A stretch of DNA of 12,226 nucleotides from Candidatus Doudnabacteria bacterium RIFCSPHIGHO2_02_FULL_46_11. GTDB taxonomy: Bacteria > Patescibacteriota > Doudnabacteria > UBA920 > 2-02-FULL-46-11. Every line of letters starts with the position of its first letter. Within the stretch, counting starts at the first letter, position 1. The DNA lies in assembly GCA_001779955.1 (NCBI GenBank), contig MFES01000030.1:1663-13888 (forward strand), read 5' to 3'. Position numbers and translations under genes: made by a program. The notes below the pieces were generated by a model, which had not been told where the DNA came from, ran no database searches, and saw only the letters and a list, made by a program, of their open reading frames with translations. This document shows, piece by piece, positions 1 through 5,699 of this stretch.

Positions 1-215
1 ATACGCCGCCGGATTTAGCCTCGGACGTTATGGATAAAGGCATGATACTTACCGGGGGAACTTCCCTAATTTCGAATTTACCGCAGTTAATAACCCAAGC
101 CATAGGCGTTCAATGCTATGTCGCGGAGGATTCAATTTTGTGCGTGGCCAAAGGCACCGGCATTGCCTTGGAGCATTTGGAAAATTATAAGCGCAGTTTA
201 TTAGCAACTAAATAA
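1..215 (+). CDS. mreB: MreB, rod-shape actin homologue, C-terminal fragment
   Basis: Only the last 71 codons are in the window; the reading frame is already open at base 3 and ends with TAA at 213-215. MreB is a bacterial actin that forms membrane-bound filaments and positions the elongation machinery of the cell wall. The visible part matches the end of the MreB fold: a TPPDLASD segment, then the nucleotide-contacting MILTGGTSLI glycine loop, an AEDS segment and a VAKGTGIALE motif close to the usual VAxGTGxAL end of the family. No mreC or mreD follows; the next genes are a small membrane protein and a glycosyltransferase. A second mreB starts at 11705, so the genome carries at least two copies unless the contig is misassembled. 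The family call is firm; the orthologue type cannot be fixed from this fragment. Confidence 0.88.
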   Translation, partial: TPPDLASDVMDKGMILTGGTSLISNLPQLITQAIGVQCYVAEDSILCVAKGTGIALEHLENYKRSLLATK

Positions 216-218
216 AAT

Positions 219-428
219 ATGGAAAAATTAACATTTTATCTGTTCGCAGCTTTGTTAGTAATCACAAGTGTGGGTTTTCTGTACGATGCAGTTTATTCAC
301 GTAACTGGTCTCTTGATTCTTATGCTTTGTGGGGAATATCTGAATTTTTTATTCTTTTAGCTTTTTTGTACGCCTGGCGAAAAGGAATGAAACATTCTGA
401 GGCCAAAAAAGATGATGATAGCCATTGA
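219..428 (+). CDS. Small two-helix membrane protein, unknown function
   Basis: This 69-residue protein starts three bases after the mreB stop and overlaps the next gene by 17 bases, an arrangement typical of an operon. It has two hydrophobic stretches, about residues 5-24 and 37-53, separated by a short loop that contains YSRNWSLDSY. The tail is charged (KHSEAKKDDDSH). This pattern predicts two membrane helices with a short polar C-terminus. I do not recognise a family. No clear Shine-Dalgarno sequence precedes the ATG, so translation may depend on coupling to mreB. The tight spacing and the membrane-like composition support a real gene. Its position between mreB and a glycosyltransferase hints at an envelope role, which is inference only. 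Confidence 0.62.
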   Translation: MEKLTFYLFAALLVITSVGFLYDAVYSRNWSLDSYALWGISEFFILLAFLYAWRKGMKHSEAKKDDDSH

Positions 429-1503
429 CGCCGAACCGGCAAACAGAAAAATAAGGACCGGAACGGAAAATACGGCGTTTAATTTAATAAAAGAGCTAAT
501 AAAAATAGACGGCGGAACGGTAGACCGCCGGTACGTTTTATTTACGCGCGAAGATCTATGGCCCGATTTTCCGCCATTGCCTGATAATTTCAAGCACATA
601 AAATTATCCTGGTTTTTTCCGTTTTTTTGGTCGCAAATTAGGCTGGGCCTAGCTCTCCGCAAATTGCGCCCCCATATTACCTTTATTCCTTCACATTCAA
701 TTCCGCTTTTGGCCCCGGCTCCGTTTGTTACCGTTGTCCATGATATAGGTTTTATTGAACGACCGGATTTATACAAATGGCCTTGGCGGCTTTTTCACCG
801 TTTTTCTCTGAATCAAGCTTTGGCGCGGGCGAGCATAATTATTACTCCGACGCGTACAGTGAAGGAATCGATCTTAAAATATAGGCCGAATGTTAAAACC
901 CCTATAGAAGTTGTTTATTGGGGAATTGATCACAGTTTGTTTAAACCAGAACTGCAAGCCGGCGATGAACAGATTCTTGAAGAGCTTAACCTTTTGGGCA
1001 AGAATTACTTTCTTTATATAGGCAGACTTGAGAAAAAGAAAAATACGGCGCGATTGGTTTCCGCCTTTCGTAATCTAAAAATAAAATATCCGGATATAGA
1101 ACTAGTTTTAGTAGGGCACGCGTCAGAGGAAATCGACCTCAAGGGGACAATCTTCTTAGGTTACCAGCCGACCGAAAAAACTTCTGTTTTGTACCGCTAT
1201 GCCCTGGCTTTTGTTTTCCCGAGCAGGTATGAGGGTTTCGGCTTGGTTGTGATTGAGGCCATGAGTTCGGGCTGCCCGGTTATTGCCTCTGATATTCCCG
1301 TGCTTAGCGAAATAAGCGGTGGAGCGTCTTTGCACGTCGATGTTACTAATAACAATGAATTAATCGAAGCTATGGACAAAGTAATCGCCAATCCGAGTTT
1401 ACGAGAGAACTTAAAGGCGAAAGGTTTAACCGAAGCCCAGAAATATAACTGGGGCACGGCGGCTGAACAAATTCTTAATTTGGTTGTTAAAGCAGCGAAA
1501 TAA
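412..1503 (+). CDS. Glycosyltransferase family 4 (GT-B fold)
   Basis: The 363-residue protein is a retaining GT4-type glycosyltransferase, the class that moves a sugar from a nucleotide-sugar donor to a lipid, glycan or protein acceptor. The N-terminal Rossmann half starts with MIAIDAEPA and includes a VTVVHDIGF segment near residues 105-113, typical of the acceptor side. The C-terminal donor half includes FLYIGRLEKKKN (about residue 200) and the family's E-x7-E signature as EGFGLVVIE, with Glu274 and Glu282, followed by the usual AMSSGCPVIAS. Length is normal for the family. GAGG at 400-403 lies eight bases before ATG 412, supporting this start; ATG 415 is the alternative. There is no membrane helix, so it is probably cytosolic or peripheral. 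The acceptor and sugar cannot be read from sequence; envelope polysaccharide is likely. Confidence 0.9.
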   Translation: MMIAIDAEPANRKIRTGTENTAFNLIKELIKIDGGTVDRRYVLFTREDLWPDFPPLPDNFKHIKLSWFFPFFWSQIRLGLALRKLRPHITFIPSHSIPLLAPAPFVTVVHDIGFIERPDLYKWPWRLFHRFSLNQALARASIIITPTRTVKESILKYRPNVKTPIEVVYWGIDHSLFKPELQAGDEQILEELNLLGKNYFLYIGRLEKKKNTARLVSAFRNLKIKYPDIELVLVGHASEEIDLKGTIFLGYQPTEKTSVLYRYALAFVFPSRYEGFGLVVIEAMSSGCPVIASDIPVLSEISGGASLHVDVTNNNELIEAMDKVIANPSLRENLKAKGLTEAQKYNWGTAAEQILNLVVKAAK

Positions 1504-1513
1504 ATGTTATAAT
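1484..1513 (+). promoter_or_regulatory. Possible sigma-70 promoter before the delta-prime-like gene
   Basis: A TTGTTA element (1484-1489) is followed after 18 bases by TATAAT (1508-1513), preceded by TGT, which gives an extended -10. Transcription would begin near 1520, only a few bases before ATG 1527, so the AGAGG at 1515-1519 would largely lie outside the transcript. This makes the assignment uncertain; the site may simply be A/T-rich spacer. Confidence 0.35.
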
Positions 1514-1526
1514 AAAGAGGCAAGAG

Positions 1527-2195
1527 ATGTCTGATATTGAAAAAAAATTGATAAAGTTTTGGGAACAGGGCAATTTATCGCAGGGCCTGCTTTTAGTTGG
1601 CTCATCGCGCGATGATTTAAAAAAGGTGAGCACGGCCTTGGCGCGGGCCATATTGGCCAGCGATAATTTGCAATATCATCCTGATTACATCCAAATCGAC
1701 AGCCATAAGGTTGAAGAGGTTCGGAAACTGCTGGCTGTTCTTTCTTTAAGTTCTTTTGGCAACCGCGTAGTGGTTATGGATAATGCCGAGGGGTTAACAC
1801 CGCAGTCGGTTAACAACCTCTTGAAAAAAATAGAGGAGCCATCACAGCGAACTTTTTATTTGGTGCTTACTTCACATGAAGAAAAAATCTTGCCGACATT
1901 GCGTTCGCGGCTCATGGCTTTCCATTTGCGTCAGAGCGACACATTGGCAAATGCCACGGCTGCCAGCTTTCTAACTGCCGACAATTTAGCCGCGCGGGTG
2001 AAATTCGCCTTGGAGCTTGATGTGCATGAGGAGGATTTAGACGCCTTTTTAAAAACAGTTTATCAAAACGAAATGAATAATTTTAGCAGTAAAACGGGAC
2101 AAAGACTGACAGCGATATTAAAAACTTTTGAATTTTTGGAAGCTAATGTTAAAGCCAGCCGGGTTCTTTCATATCTTGCCGTAAAATGGGATTAA
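1527..2195 (+). CDS. holB: DNA polymerase III delta-prime-like clamp-loader protein, short form
   Basis: This 222-residue protein matches the N-terminal AAA+ module of the delta-prime/DnaX family, part of the complex that loads the sliding clamp on DNA. It shows the sensor/Walker B region as VVMDNAEGLTPQSVNNLLKK followed by IEEP (residues 82-104), then LVLTSHEEKILPTLRSRL. The last part corresponds to the family's SRC arginine-finger motif with Cys replaced by Leu (SRL 127-129). The P-loop position reads LLLVGSSRDDLKK, lacking the GxxGxGKT signature, so ATP binding is unlikely, as is known for delta-prime. There is no four-cysteine zinc module. The family is usually around 300 residues or more, so the C-terminal collar domain is missing or very reduced. 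An AGAGG lies seven bases before the start. The next gene overlaps its end by ten bases. Confidence 0.78.
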   Translation: MSDIEKKLIKFWEQGNLSQGLLLVGSSRDDLKKVSTALARAILASDNLQYHPDYIQIDSHKVEEVRKLLAVLSLSSFGNRVVVMDNAEGLTPQSVNNLLKKIEEPSQRTFYLVLTSHEEKILPTLRSRLMAFHLRQSDTLANATAASFLTADNLAARVKFALELDVHEEDLDAFLKTVYQNEMNNFSSKTGQRLTAILKTFEFLEANVKASRVLSYLAVKWD

Positions 2196-3250
2196 AATTA
2201 AAAAATTTGGTAATTGTTTCTATTTTGGCCGTTGCTTTGACCGGCCAGTCTTGTGCTATTTCTGGCGGCGGTTCCGGGCCGCGCGGGGTTTGGAAAAGCG
2301 AAGACCGGGCCCAAACCTGGAGCAAAATTAATCTGGTGGATACCGGCCAATCAAGGCCGTCGCCGGCTTTGGATAATATCGACGTGCGTTCATTGCTTAT
2401 TTCACCCGATACCGACAATTTGGTATATGCTTCAACGCCGCTCGGGGTTTTTGGGTCCGATTCCGGCGGCCGGATTTGGTATCACATTTTAGAGAACTTG
2501 AGCATAAGGGAGACGGTTGCGGCGCAAGCCGACCCCCAGATACTGTATGCGGCCGGATCGGAAACAAGCGGTCGTGGCGTTGTATATAAATCCAATAATC
2601 GCGGCAAGGACTGGGAAAGAAAGTATATCGAAGCCGACTTAAACGAGGCAGCGAGCATTGCCGTAAATCCGCGCGATGCCCAGCATGTTTTGGTCGGGCT
2701 TAATTCAGGGGCGATGATCGTTACATTCAATGGCGGTGAAAGCTGGAATTTGGTGCGCACTTTTTTGGGCAGGATCCAGCAAATTCGTTTCCACTCCACT
2801 GACCCGAGGCGTATTTATTTGTTGGTTCGGGGTTTGGGAATGTTTGCTTCGAGCAATGGAGGCCAAAGTTTTGACCCCTCGCCCAGGATTCTTATCGAAG
2901 ACGGTGACACAACTTATAGACCACGAATATATTTGAGTTTCGATTTTGCGCCCTCACACCCTGATGTAATGTATCTGACTTCTGACAGCGGTGTATTCAA
3001 AACCCTTAACGGCGGGACTACTTGGAGGGCTTTGCGATTGCCCGTCGACCCCTCAAACGCGCTGACCATTGCTGTAGAGGTTGCCCAGAACGGTGAATTG
3101 CTTTATGTAACGGTTGATACGGTGGTTTATCGATCATTAGACGGCGGCGCGACTTTTAATACGGAAAAGCTCCCCACGAACCGCTTAATTAGGGCGATTG
3201 TAACCAACCAAGCCAACCCCGATATTGTTTATTTAGGCCTTATTGAGTAA
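2186..3250 (+). CDS. Secreted seven-Asp-box beta-propeller protein (Ycf48/sortilin-like)
   Basis: The 354-residue protein has a positively charged start (MGLKLK), a hydrophobic signal segment at about residues 8-19, and Cys23 after LTGQS. This could be a lipoprotein signal, but the lipobox is not canonical because GQS replaces the usual L-A/S-G/A. The mature part holds seven Asp-box motifs of the S-x-D-x-G-x-x-W type at about residues 38, 91, 136, 180, 222, 273 and 317, for example TFNGGESW, TLNGGTTW and SLDGGATF. The spacing of about 42-53 residues is that of propeller blades, so a seven-bladed beta-propeller is expected. Proteins of this class (BNR, VPS10, Ycf48) act as binding scaffolds or glycosidases; no sialidase active site is visible. 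The start overlaps the preceding gene by ten bases, which suggests coupling. Function is unknown; an exported envelope scaffold is the best guess. Confidence 0.82.
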   Translation: MGLKLKNLVIVSILAVALTGQSCAISGGGSGPRGVWKSEDRAQTWSKINLVDTGQSRPSPALDNIDVRSLLISPDTDNLVYASTPLGVFGSDSGGRIWYHILENLSIRETVAAQADPQILYAAGSETSGRGVVYKSNNRGKDWERKYIEADLNEAASIAVNPRDAQHVLVGLNSGAMIVTFNGGESWNLVRTFLGRIQQIRFHSTDPRRIYLLVRGLGMFASSNGGQSFDPSPRILIEDGDTTYRPRIYLSFDFAPSHPDVMYLTSDSGVFKTLNGGTTWRALRLPVDPSNALTIAVEVAQNGELLYVTVDTVVYRSLDGGATFNTEKLPTNRLIRAIVTNQANPDIVYLGLIE

Positions 3251-3251
3251 A

Positions 3252-3300
3252 ACTACTTACTACTTACTACTAACTACTAACTACTAACTACTTACTACTT
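3252..3300 (+). repeat. Heptamer tandem repeat, seven units, upstream of frr
   Basis: Seven contiguous 7-base units fill the gap between the propeller gene and frr: two ACTACTT, three ACTACTA, two ACTACTT. The order is symmetrical and the units differ only in the last base. The array ends six bases before the frr ATG and leaves no room for a Shine-Dalgarno sequence. A related heptamer array precedes rseP at 8679-8713. Confidence 0.95.
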
Positions 3301-3305
3301 AACCC

Positions 3306-3869
3306 ATGGCTACAGTCCAAGAAGTAATCAGTTCGAAGCACGAAGATTTTACAAAATCCGTCGAGCATTTCAAAGGCGAGCTAAGTGTTCTGCGCACCGG
3401 CCGGGCTTCTACCGGTTTGGTGGATTTGATACCCATTGAGGCCTATGGCGCAGTTCAGCCATTGCGCGATTTGGCCCAAATAACGGTCCCCGAATCCAGG
3501 CAAATTTTAGTGCAGCCCTGGGATAAATCAATTTTAGCTAATATTGAAAAGTCAATTCAGACCTCCTCCTTGGGTGTTAATCCGGTTAATGACGGCAACG
3601 CCATTCGCATAAGCTTGCCGGCGCTCACCGAAGAAAGAAGGAAGGAGTTGGCCAAGGTTGTGGGTCAGCACGCCGAAGCGGCCCGCGTTTCCGTGCGCAG
3701 TGTACGCGAGTCGGCCATGAAGGAGTTAAAGCGGCTTGACGAAACTGATGAAATCTCCGAGGATGAACGTTTCCGAGGTGAAGAGCAGCTGCAGAAAAAG
3801 GTAGATGAATTAAACAAGCAAATCAAAGAGATTGCCGAGGCTAAAGAGAAAGAAATAATGACCGTTTAA
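3306..3869 (+). CDS. frr: Ribosome recycling factor
   Basis: The protein (187 residues, normal length of about 185) is ribosome recycling factor, which with EF-G splits the post-termination ribosome so its subunits can be reused. Diagnostic segments are LSVLRTGRASTGLVD near residues 27-41, followed by a domain with YGAVQPLRDLAQI and IQTSSLGVNPVNDGNAIRISLPALTEERRKELAK, and the long helix VSVRSVRESAMKELKR. The C-terminal third is highly charged and helical (EEQLQKKVDELNKQIKEIAEAKEKEI), as expected for the three-helix bundle of domain I. The start ATG follows a heptamer repeat with no visible ribosome binding site. pyrH or tsf, its usual neighbours, are absent here. The gene ends three bases before the first palindrome of the regulator block. 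Confidence 0.96.
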   Translation: MATVQEVISSKHEDFTKSVEHFKGELSVLRTGRASTGLVDLIPIEAYGAVQPLRDLAQITVPESRQILVQPWDKSILANIEKSIQTSSLGVNPVNDGNAIRISLPALTEERRKELAKVVGQHAEAARVSVRSVRESAMKELKRLDETDEISEDERFRGEEQLQKKVDELNKQIKEIAEAKEKEIMTV

Positions 3870-3872
3870 CCA

Positions 3873-3900
3873 ACTGTCCAATTCTATAGAATTGGACAGT
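3873..3900. repeat. Palindrome P1, perfect, 28 bases
   Basis: Perfect loopless palindrome: outer arm ACTGTCCA, core ATTCTATAGAAT, closing arm TGGACAGT. It starts three bases after the frr stop and ends eight bases before the first winged-helix gene. It is not followed by a T-run, so it is not a classical terminator. It shares the ATTC-NNNN-GAAT core with the seven other palindromes in this window and could be an operator for the adjacent regulator. Confidence 0.93.
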
Positions 3901-3908
3901 ACGAGTTT

Positions 3909-4190
3909 ATGGGATTTAGCGTGAAAATCAGAAATTGGTCTAAGATATTTAAGGCGCTCGGTAGCCCCAATCGTTTAATGATCTTAAAAATTTTAAGTAA
4001 TAAAGGTCAAGTTTCGGTGACAGCCCTTTCGGAAGAGTTGGGGATCAGTTTAAAAAATACTTCTCGAAATTTAAGTATCCTGCTAAATTTAGATTTAGTT
4101 GAGTACGAAGGCAAGAGCGATCATGTTTACTATAGTCTGAATAAAGATATGGACAAAACCGTATCTTCTTTGTTAAAAGTCATTCTTTAA
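3909..4190 (+). CDS. ArsR-like winged-helix regulator, copy A
   Basis: This 93-residue protein is a single winged helix-turn-helix domain of the ArsR/MarR-like kind, expected to bind DNA as a dimer. Helix one carries WSKIFKALGSPNRLMILKIL, the classical ArsR opening. The HTH is VTALSEELGISLKNTSRNLSIL (residues 37-58), with recognition helix SLKNTSRNLSIL. The wing is VEYEGKSDHVYYSLN. There is no cysteine in the usual ArsR metal-binding position, so metal sensing is unlikely. Copy B at 5062 has an almost identical recognition helix (SFKNTSRNLTIL). The gene is bracketed by palindromes P1 and P2, which carry the same ATTCTATAGAAT core; autoregulation through them is a reasonable inference. No strong Shine-Dalgarno sequence; GAG lies three bases before the ATG. 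GTG 3921 is a less likely start. Confidence 0.88.
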   Translation: MGFSVKIRNWSKIFKALGSPNRLMILKILSNKGQVSVTALSEELGISLKNTSRNLSILLNLDLVEYEGKSDHVYYSLNKDMDKTVSSLLKVIL

Positions 4191-4198
4191 TTTTTTTA

Positions 4199-4230
4199 CC
4201 ACTTACCAATTCTATAGAATTGGTAAGTGG
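4199..4230. repeat. Palindrome P2, perfect, 32 bases
   Basis: Perfect loopless palindrome: arm CCACTTACCA, core ATTCTATAGAAT, arm TGGTAAGTGG. It has the same core as P1 but entirely different outer bases, which still pair. Its arms recur almost unchanged in P5 (5664-5691). It begins eight bases after winged-helix gene A. Its last two bases, with the following AG, form a GGAG that may be the ribosome binding site for the next gene. Confidence 0.93.
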
Positions 4231-4236
4231 AGTAAA

Positions 4237-5010
4237 GTGACTTCTAGGTTTATGAAGAATAAAAAGGTCATGGTTTTTGGTGTTTTTGATTTGCTCCACC
4301 CGGGCCATATTTATTTTCTAAAAAAAGCCCGTGAATTGGGTGATTATTTATTGGTTTCAGTTCCTTGCGACGCCAATGTTTTAAAATACAAAAAAGTATT
4401 ACCAATAATTCCGGAGAAAGAAAGGGTGAAAATGATAAGAGCAAGTGGATTAGCAGACAAAGTTGTTATTGCCTACGACCAGTTTCCTTGGACAACTATC
4501 AAAAAAGAAAAGCCTTCGATTGTTGTTTTAGGGCACGATCAGAATCCTTATTTAGCCAAAAGCGACAAAAAACTTCAGAAATTACTCAAGATCAAAGTAG
4601 TAAGGTTGGGCACCTTCAGGCGTTCAAAACATAAAACTGCTTTGTTAAAAATTTTCAGCGGCAAAGTCTATAAACATTTAGGCCGCGGCAAAACTTTAGG
4701 TTTTCCCACGGCCAATATCAAAGTGCTGGGGAGCGTGCCCGAGGGCATTTTTGCGGCAAAAACTAAGGTGGGCGGCAAAGTATATAAAGCCCTGGTTTTT
4801 GTGGGCGCCGCCAAGACTTTTTCTGAAAATAAGCGACAAGCCGAAGTATATTTACTCGATTTTTTCGGAGATCTGTACAGCAAAGTGATTGAGGTAGAGT
4901 TATTAAGAAAATTACGCAACAATCTTAAATTCAAATCTACTAAGGTTTTGGTAGAACAAATGAAAGACGATGAAAAAAAGGCGCGAAAATACTTCAAACT
5001 CCACCATTAA
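4237..5010 (+). CDS. ribF: Bifunctional FAD synthetase: cytidylyltransferase-type adenylyltransferase fused to riboflavin kinase
   Basis: Two domains are visible. Residues 9-135 form a nucleotidyltransferase with VFGVFDLLHPGH (H21-x-G-H24), LVSVPCDANVLKYKK and VVLGHDQNPY. This looks more like the archaeal RibL/TagD type than the N-terminal domain of classical RibF. Residues 140-257 are a riboflavin kinase domain with GRGKTLGFPTAN (PTAN 157-160), then PEGIFAAK and AEVYLLDFFGDLYSK, as in the RibF C-terminus. The protein should phosphorylate riboflavin to FMN and adenylylate it to FAD in the cytosol. The overall order matches bacterial RibF, but the first half seems to come from a different family. 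Starts: GTG 4237 follows GGAG at 4229-4232 with a short four-base gap; ATG 4252 fits the family boundary better but has only a weak AGG. The riboswitch-controlled transporter downstream supports a flavin salvage role. Confidence 0.86.
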   Translation: MTSRFMKNKKVMVFGVFDLLHPGHIYFLKKARELGDYLLVSVPCDANVLKYKKVLPIIPEKERVKMIRASGLADKVVIAYDQFPWTTIKKEKPSIVVLGHDQNPYLAKSDKKLQKLLKIKVVRLGTFRRSKHKTALLKIFSGKVYKHLGRGKTLGFPTANIKVLGSVPEGIFAAKTKVGGKVYKALVFVGAAKTFSENKRQAEVYLLDFFGDLYSKVIEVELLRKLRNNLKFKSTKVLVEQMKDDEKKARKYFKLHH

Positions 5011-5023
5011 CCATTTCACTAAC

Positions 5024-5053
5024 CATTCCACGATTCGCGCGAATCGTGGAATG
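5024..5053. repeat. Palindrome P3, perfect, 30 bases
   Basis: Perfect loopless palindrome: arm CATTCCACG, core ATTCGCGCGAAT, arm CGTGGAATG. It lies between the FAD synthetase stop (5010) and the second winged-helix gene (5062). It shares ATTC/GAAT half-sites with P1 and P2, but the central four bases are GCGC instead of TATA. A near copy of its left half and core is embedded in the end of the EamA gene (P6). Confidence 0.93.
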
Positions 5054-5061
5054 CTGGTACC

Positions 5062-5343
5062 ATGAAAAATATGAAGCGGTGGGTAAGGGTATTCAAAATT
5101 TTATCGAACATCAACCGTTTAAAAATAATTAGCCTGCTTTCGGGAGGCGAGATTAAGAATGTCGGTGAAATTGCAGGCCTGCTTCGCATATCTTTCAAGA
5201 ACACCTCGCGCAACCTAACAATTCTGGAAAATGCCGATGTTCTCGAAAGTCGTGGGCAGGGCGGGCATGTATATTACCGATTAGCCGAAGATTTACCGGC
5301 GGACATCAGAAATGCTTTGCACTTATTCGTCAAAGTCAAATAA
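5062..5343 (+). CDS. ArsR-like winged-helix regulator, copy B
   Basis: A 93-residue single-domain winged-helix protein, clearly paralogous to copy A at 3909. The pattern is WVRVFKILSNINRLKIISLL, then the HTH VGEIAGLLRISFKNTSRNLTIL (about residues 34-55), then a wing ending in GGHVYYRL. The recognition helix differs from copy A at only two positions (SFKNTSRNLTIL against SLKNTSRNLSIL), while the rest of the protein differs widely. There is no cysteine for metal sensing. It is bracketed by P3 and P4, as copy A is by P1 and P2. It sits between the FAD synthetase gene and the FMN riboswitch, so it could also affect the transporter transcript; that is inference. ATG 5062 lacks a clear Shine-Dalgarno sequence; ATG 5071 would trim three residues. 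Confidence 0.88.
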   Translation: MKNMKRWVRVFKILSNINRLKIISLLSGGEIKNVGEIAGLLRISFKNTSRNLTILENADVLESRGQGGHVYYRLAEDLPADIRNALHLFVKVK

Positions 5344-5347
5344 TTTA

Positions 5348-5379
5348 CCATTCTACAATTCCATAGAATCGTAGAATGG
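5348..5379. repeat. Palindrome P4, imperfect, 32 bases
   Basis: Near-palindrome: arm CCATTCTACA, core ATTCCATAGAAT, arm CGTAGAATGG, with two mismatched pairs (5357/5370 and 5362/5365). It starts five bases after winged-helix gene B and ends ten bases before the -35 of the riboswitch promoter. The arms resemble those of P3 and P6, the core that of P5. Confidence 0.88.
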
Positions 5380-5388
5380 GATTAAATA

Positions 5389-5416
5389 TTGATTTTATTT
5401 TGGCTAGGTGTATAAT
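5389..5416 (+). promoter_or_regulatory. Sigma-70 promoter for the FMN riboswitch transcript
   Basis: TTGATT (5389-5394), a 16-base spacer and a consensus TATAAT (5411-5416). Transcription would begin around 5423, about ten bases before the first paired base of the riboswitch, which is the expected geometry. Palindrome P4 lies immediately upstream. Confidence 0.72.
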
Positions 5417-5432
5417 ATAAGGACAATTTAAA

Positions 5433-5583
5433 TCTTCAGGGCGGGGTGAGCCTGGCCTTCGTAGCTTTATGCGAAGTAGGCAAGTCCCCACCGGTAGTAA
5501 TCCCTTATGGGTAGTCTACGAGGCCTTTGGCCAGGAGTGCTGTGCGATTCAGCCGCCGACGGTATAGTCCGGATAAAAGAAGG
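5433..5583 (+). promoter_or_regulatory. FMN riboswitch (RFN element)
   Basis: The conserved RFN segments occur in order: CTTCAGGGCGGGGTG (5434-5448), AAGTCCCCACCGG then TAGTAA, AGTCTACGAG, GATTCAGCCGCCGACGG, and TATAGTCCGGAT followed by AAAAGAAGG. P1 is formed by CTTC 5434-5437 with GAAG 5579-5582. The P2 arm carries a longer stem than usual, with CTTCG pairing CGAAG around GTAGCTTTATG. RFN elements bind FMN and switch off flavin biosynthesis or import genes when FMN is abundant. Here the terminators at 5591-5641 would form the expression platform, and the only gene downstream before the next terminator is the EamA transporter. Confidence 0.95.
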
Positions 5584-5590
5584 TATAATT

Positions 5591-5609
5591 ATGCCATTTT
5601 GGCGTTTTT
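5591..5609 (+). terminator. Small hairpin plus T-run after the riboswitch
   Basis: GCCA 5593-5596 pairs with TGGC 5600-5603 around TTT and is followed by GTTTTT. The stem is short, but its position directly behind the riboswitch fits part of the FMN-dependent expression platform. Confidence 0.5.
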
Positions 5610-5615
5610 AACTAA

Positions 5616-5642
5616 CCCCTGTTTACGATACAGGTTTTTTTA
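5616..5642 (+). terminator. Intrinsic terminator of the FMN riboswitch leader
   Basis: CCTGT 5618-5622 pairs with ACAGG 5630-5634 around a seven-base loop, followed by seven T (5635-5641). It lies 33 bases after the aptamer and 58 before the transporter start, so premature termination when FMN is bound is the likely control mode. Confidence 0.75.
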
Positions 5643-5663
5643 TTTGTTATTAATAATTCACGC

Positions 5664-5691
5664 ACTTACCAATTCCATAGAATTGGTAAGT
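5664..5691. repeat. Palindrome P5, one mismatch, 28 bases
   Basis: Arm ACTTACCA, core ATTCCATAGAAT, arm TGGTAAGT; the only mismatch is 5676/5679 in the core. It is nearly identical to the inner 28 bases of P2, about 1.4 kb upstream. It sits between the riboswitch terminator and the transporter start, eight bases before ATG 5700, so it would be in the 5' leader of the mRNA and could fold over the translation start region. Confidence 0.92.
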
Positions 5692-5699
5692 AGAAAAAT

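Noticed and set aside
357..776. Long - strand open frame opposite the glycosyltransferase
   Set aside because: It is antisense to a well-supported GT4 gene, has no recognisable domain and no promoter; the same holds for other - strand frames in the window.
3252..3300. Heptamer array as an origin or iteron region
   Set aside because: Units are only seven bases, G-free, next to housekeeping genes, and there is no replication initiator or DnaA-box cluster.
3873..3900. P1 as the intrinsic terminator of frr
   Set aside because: The hairpin is strong, but the bases after it are ACGAGTTT, with no T-run; the same is true of the other palindromes, so termination is not their shared role.
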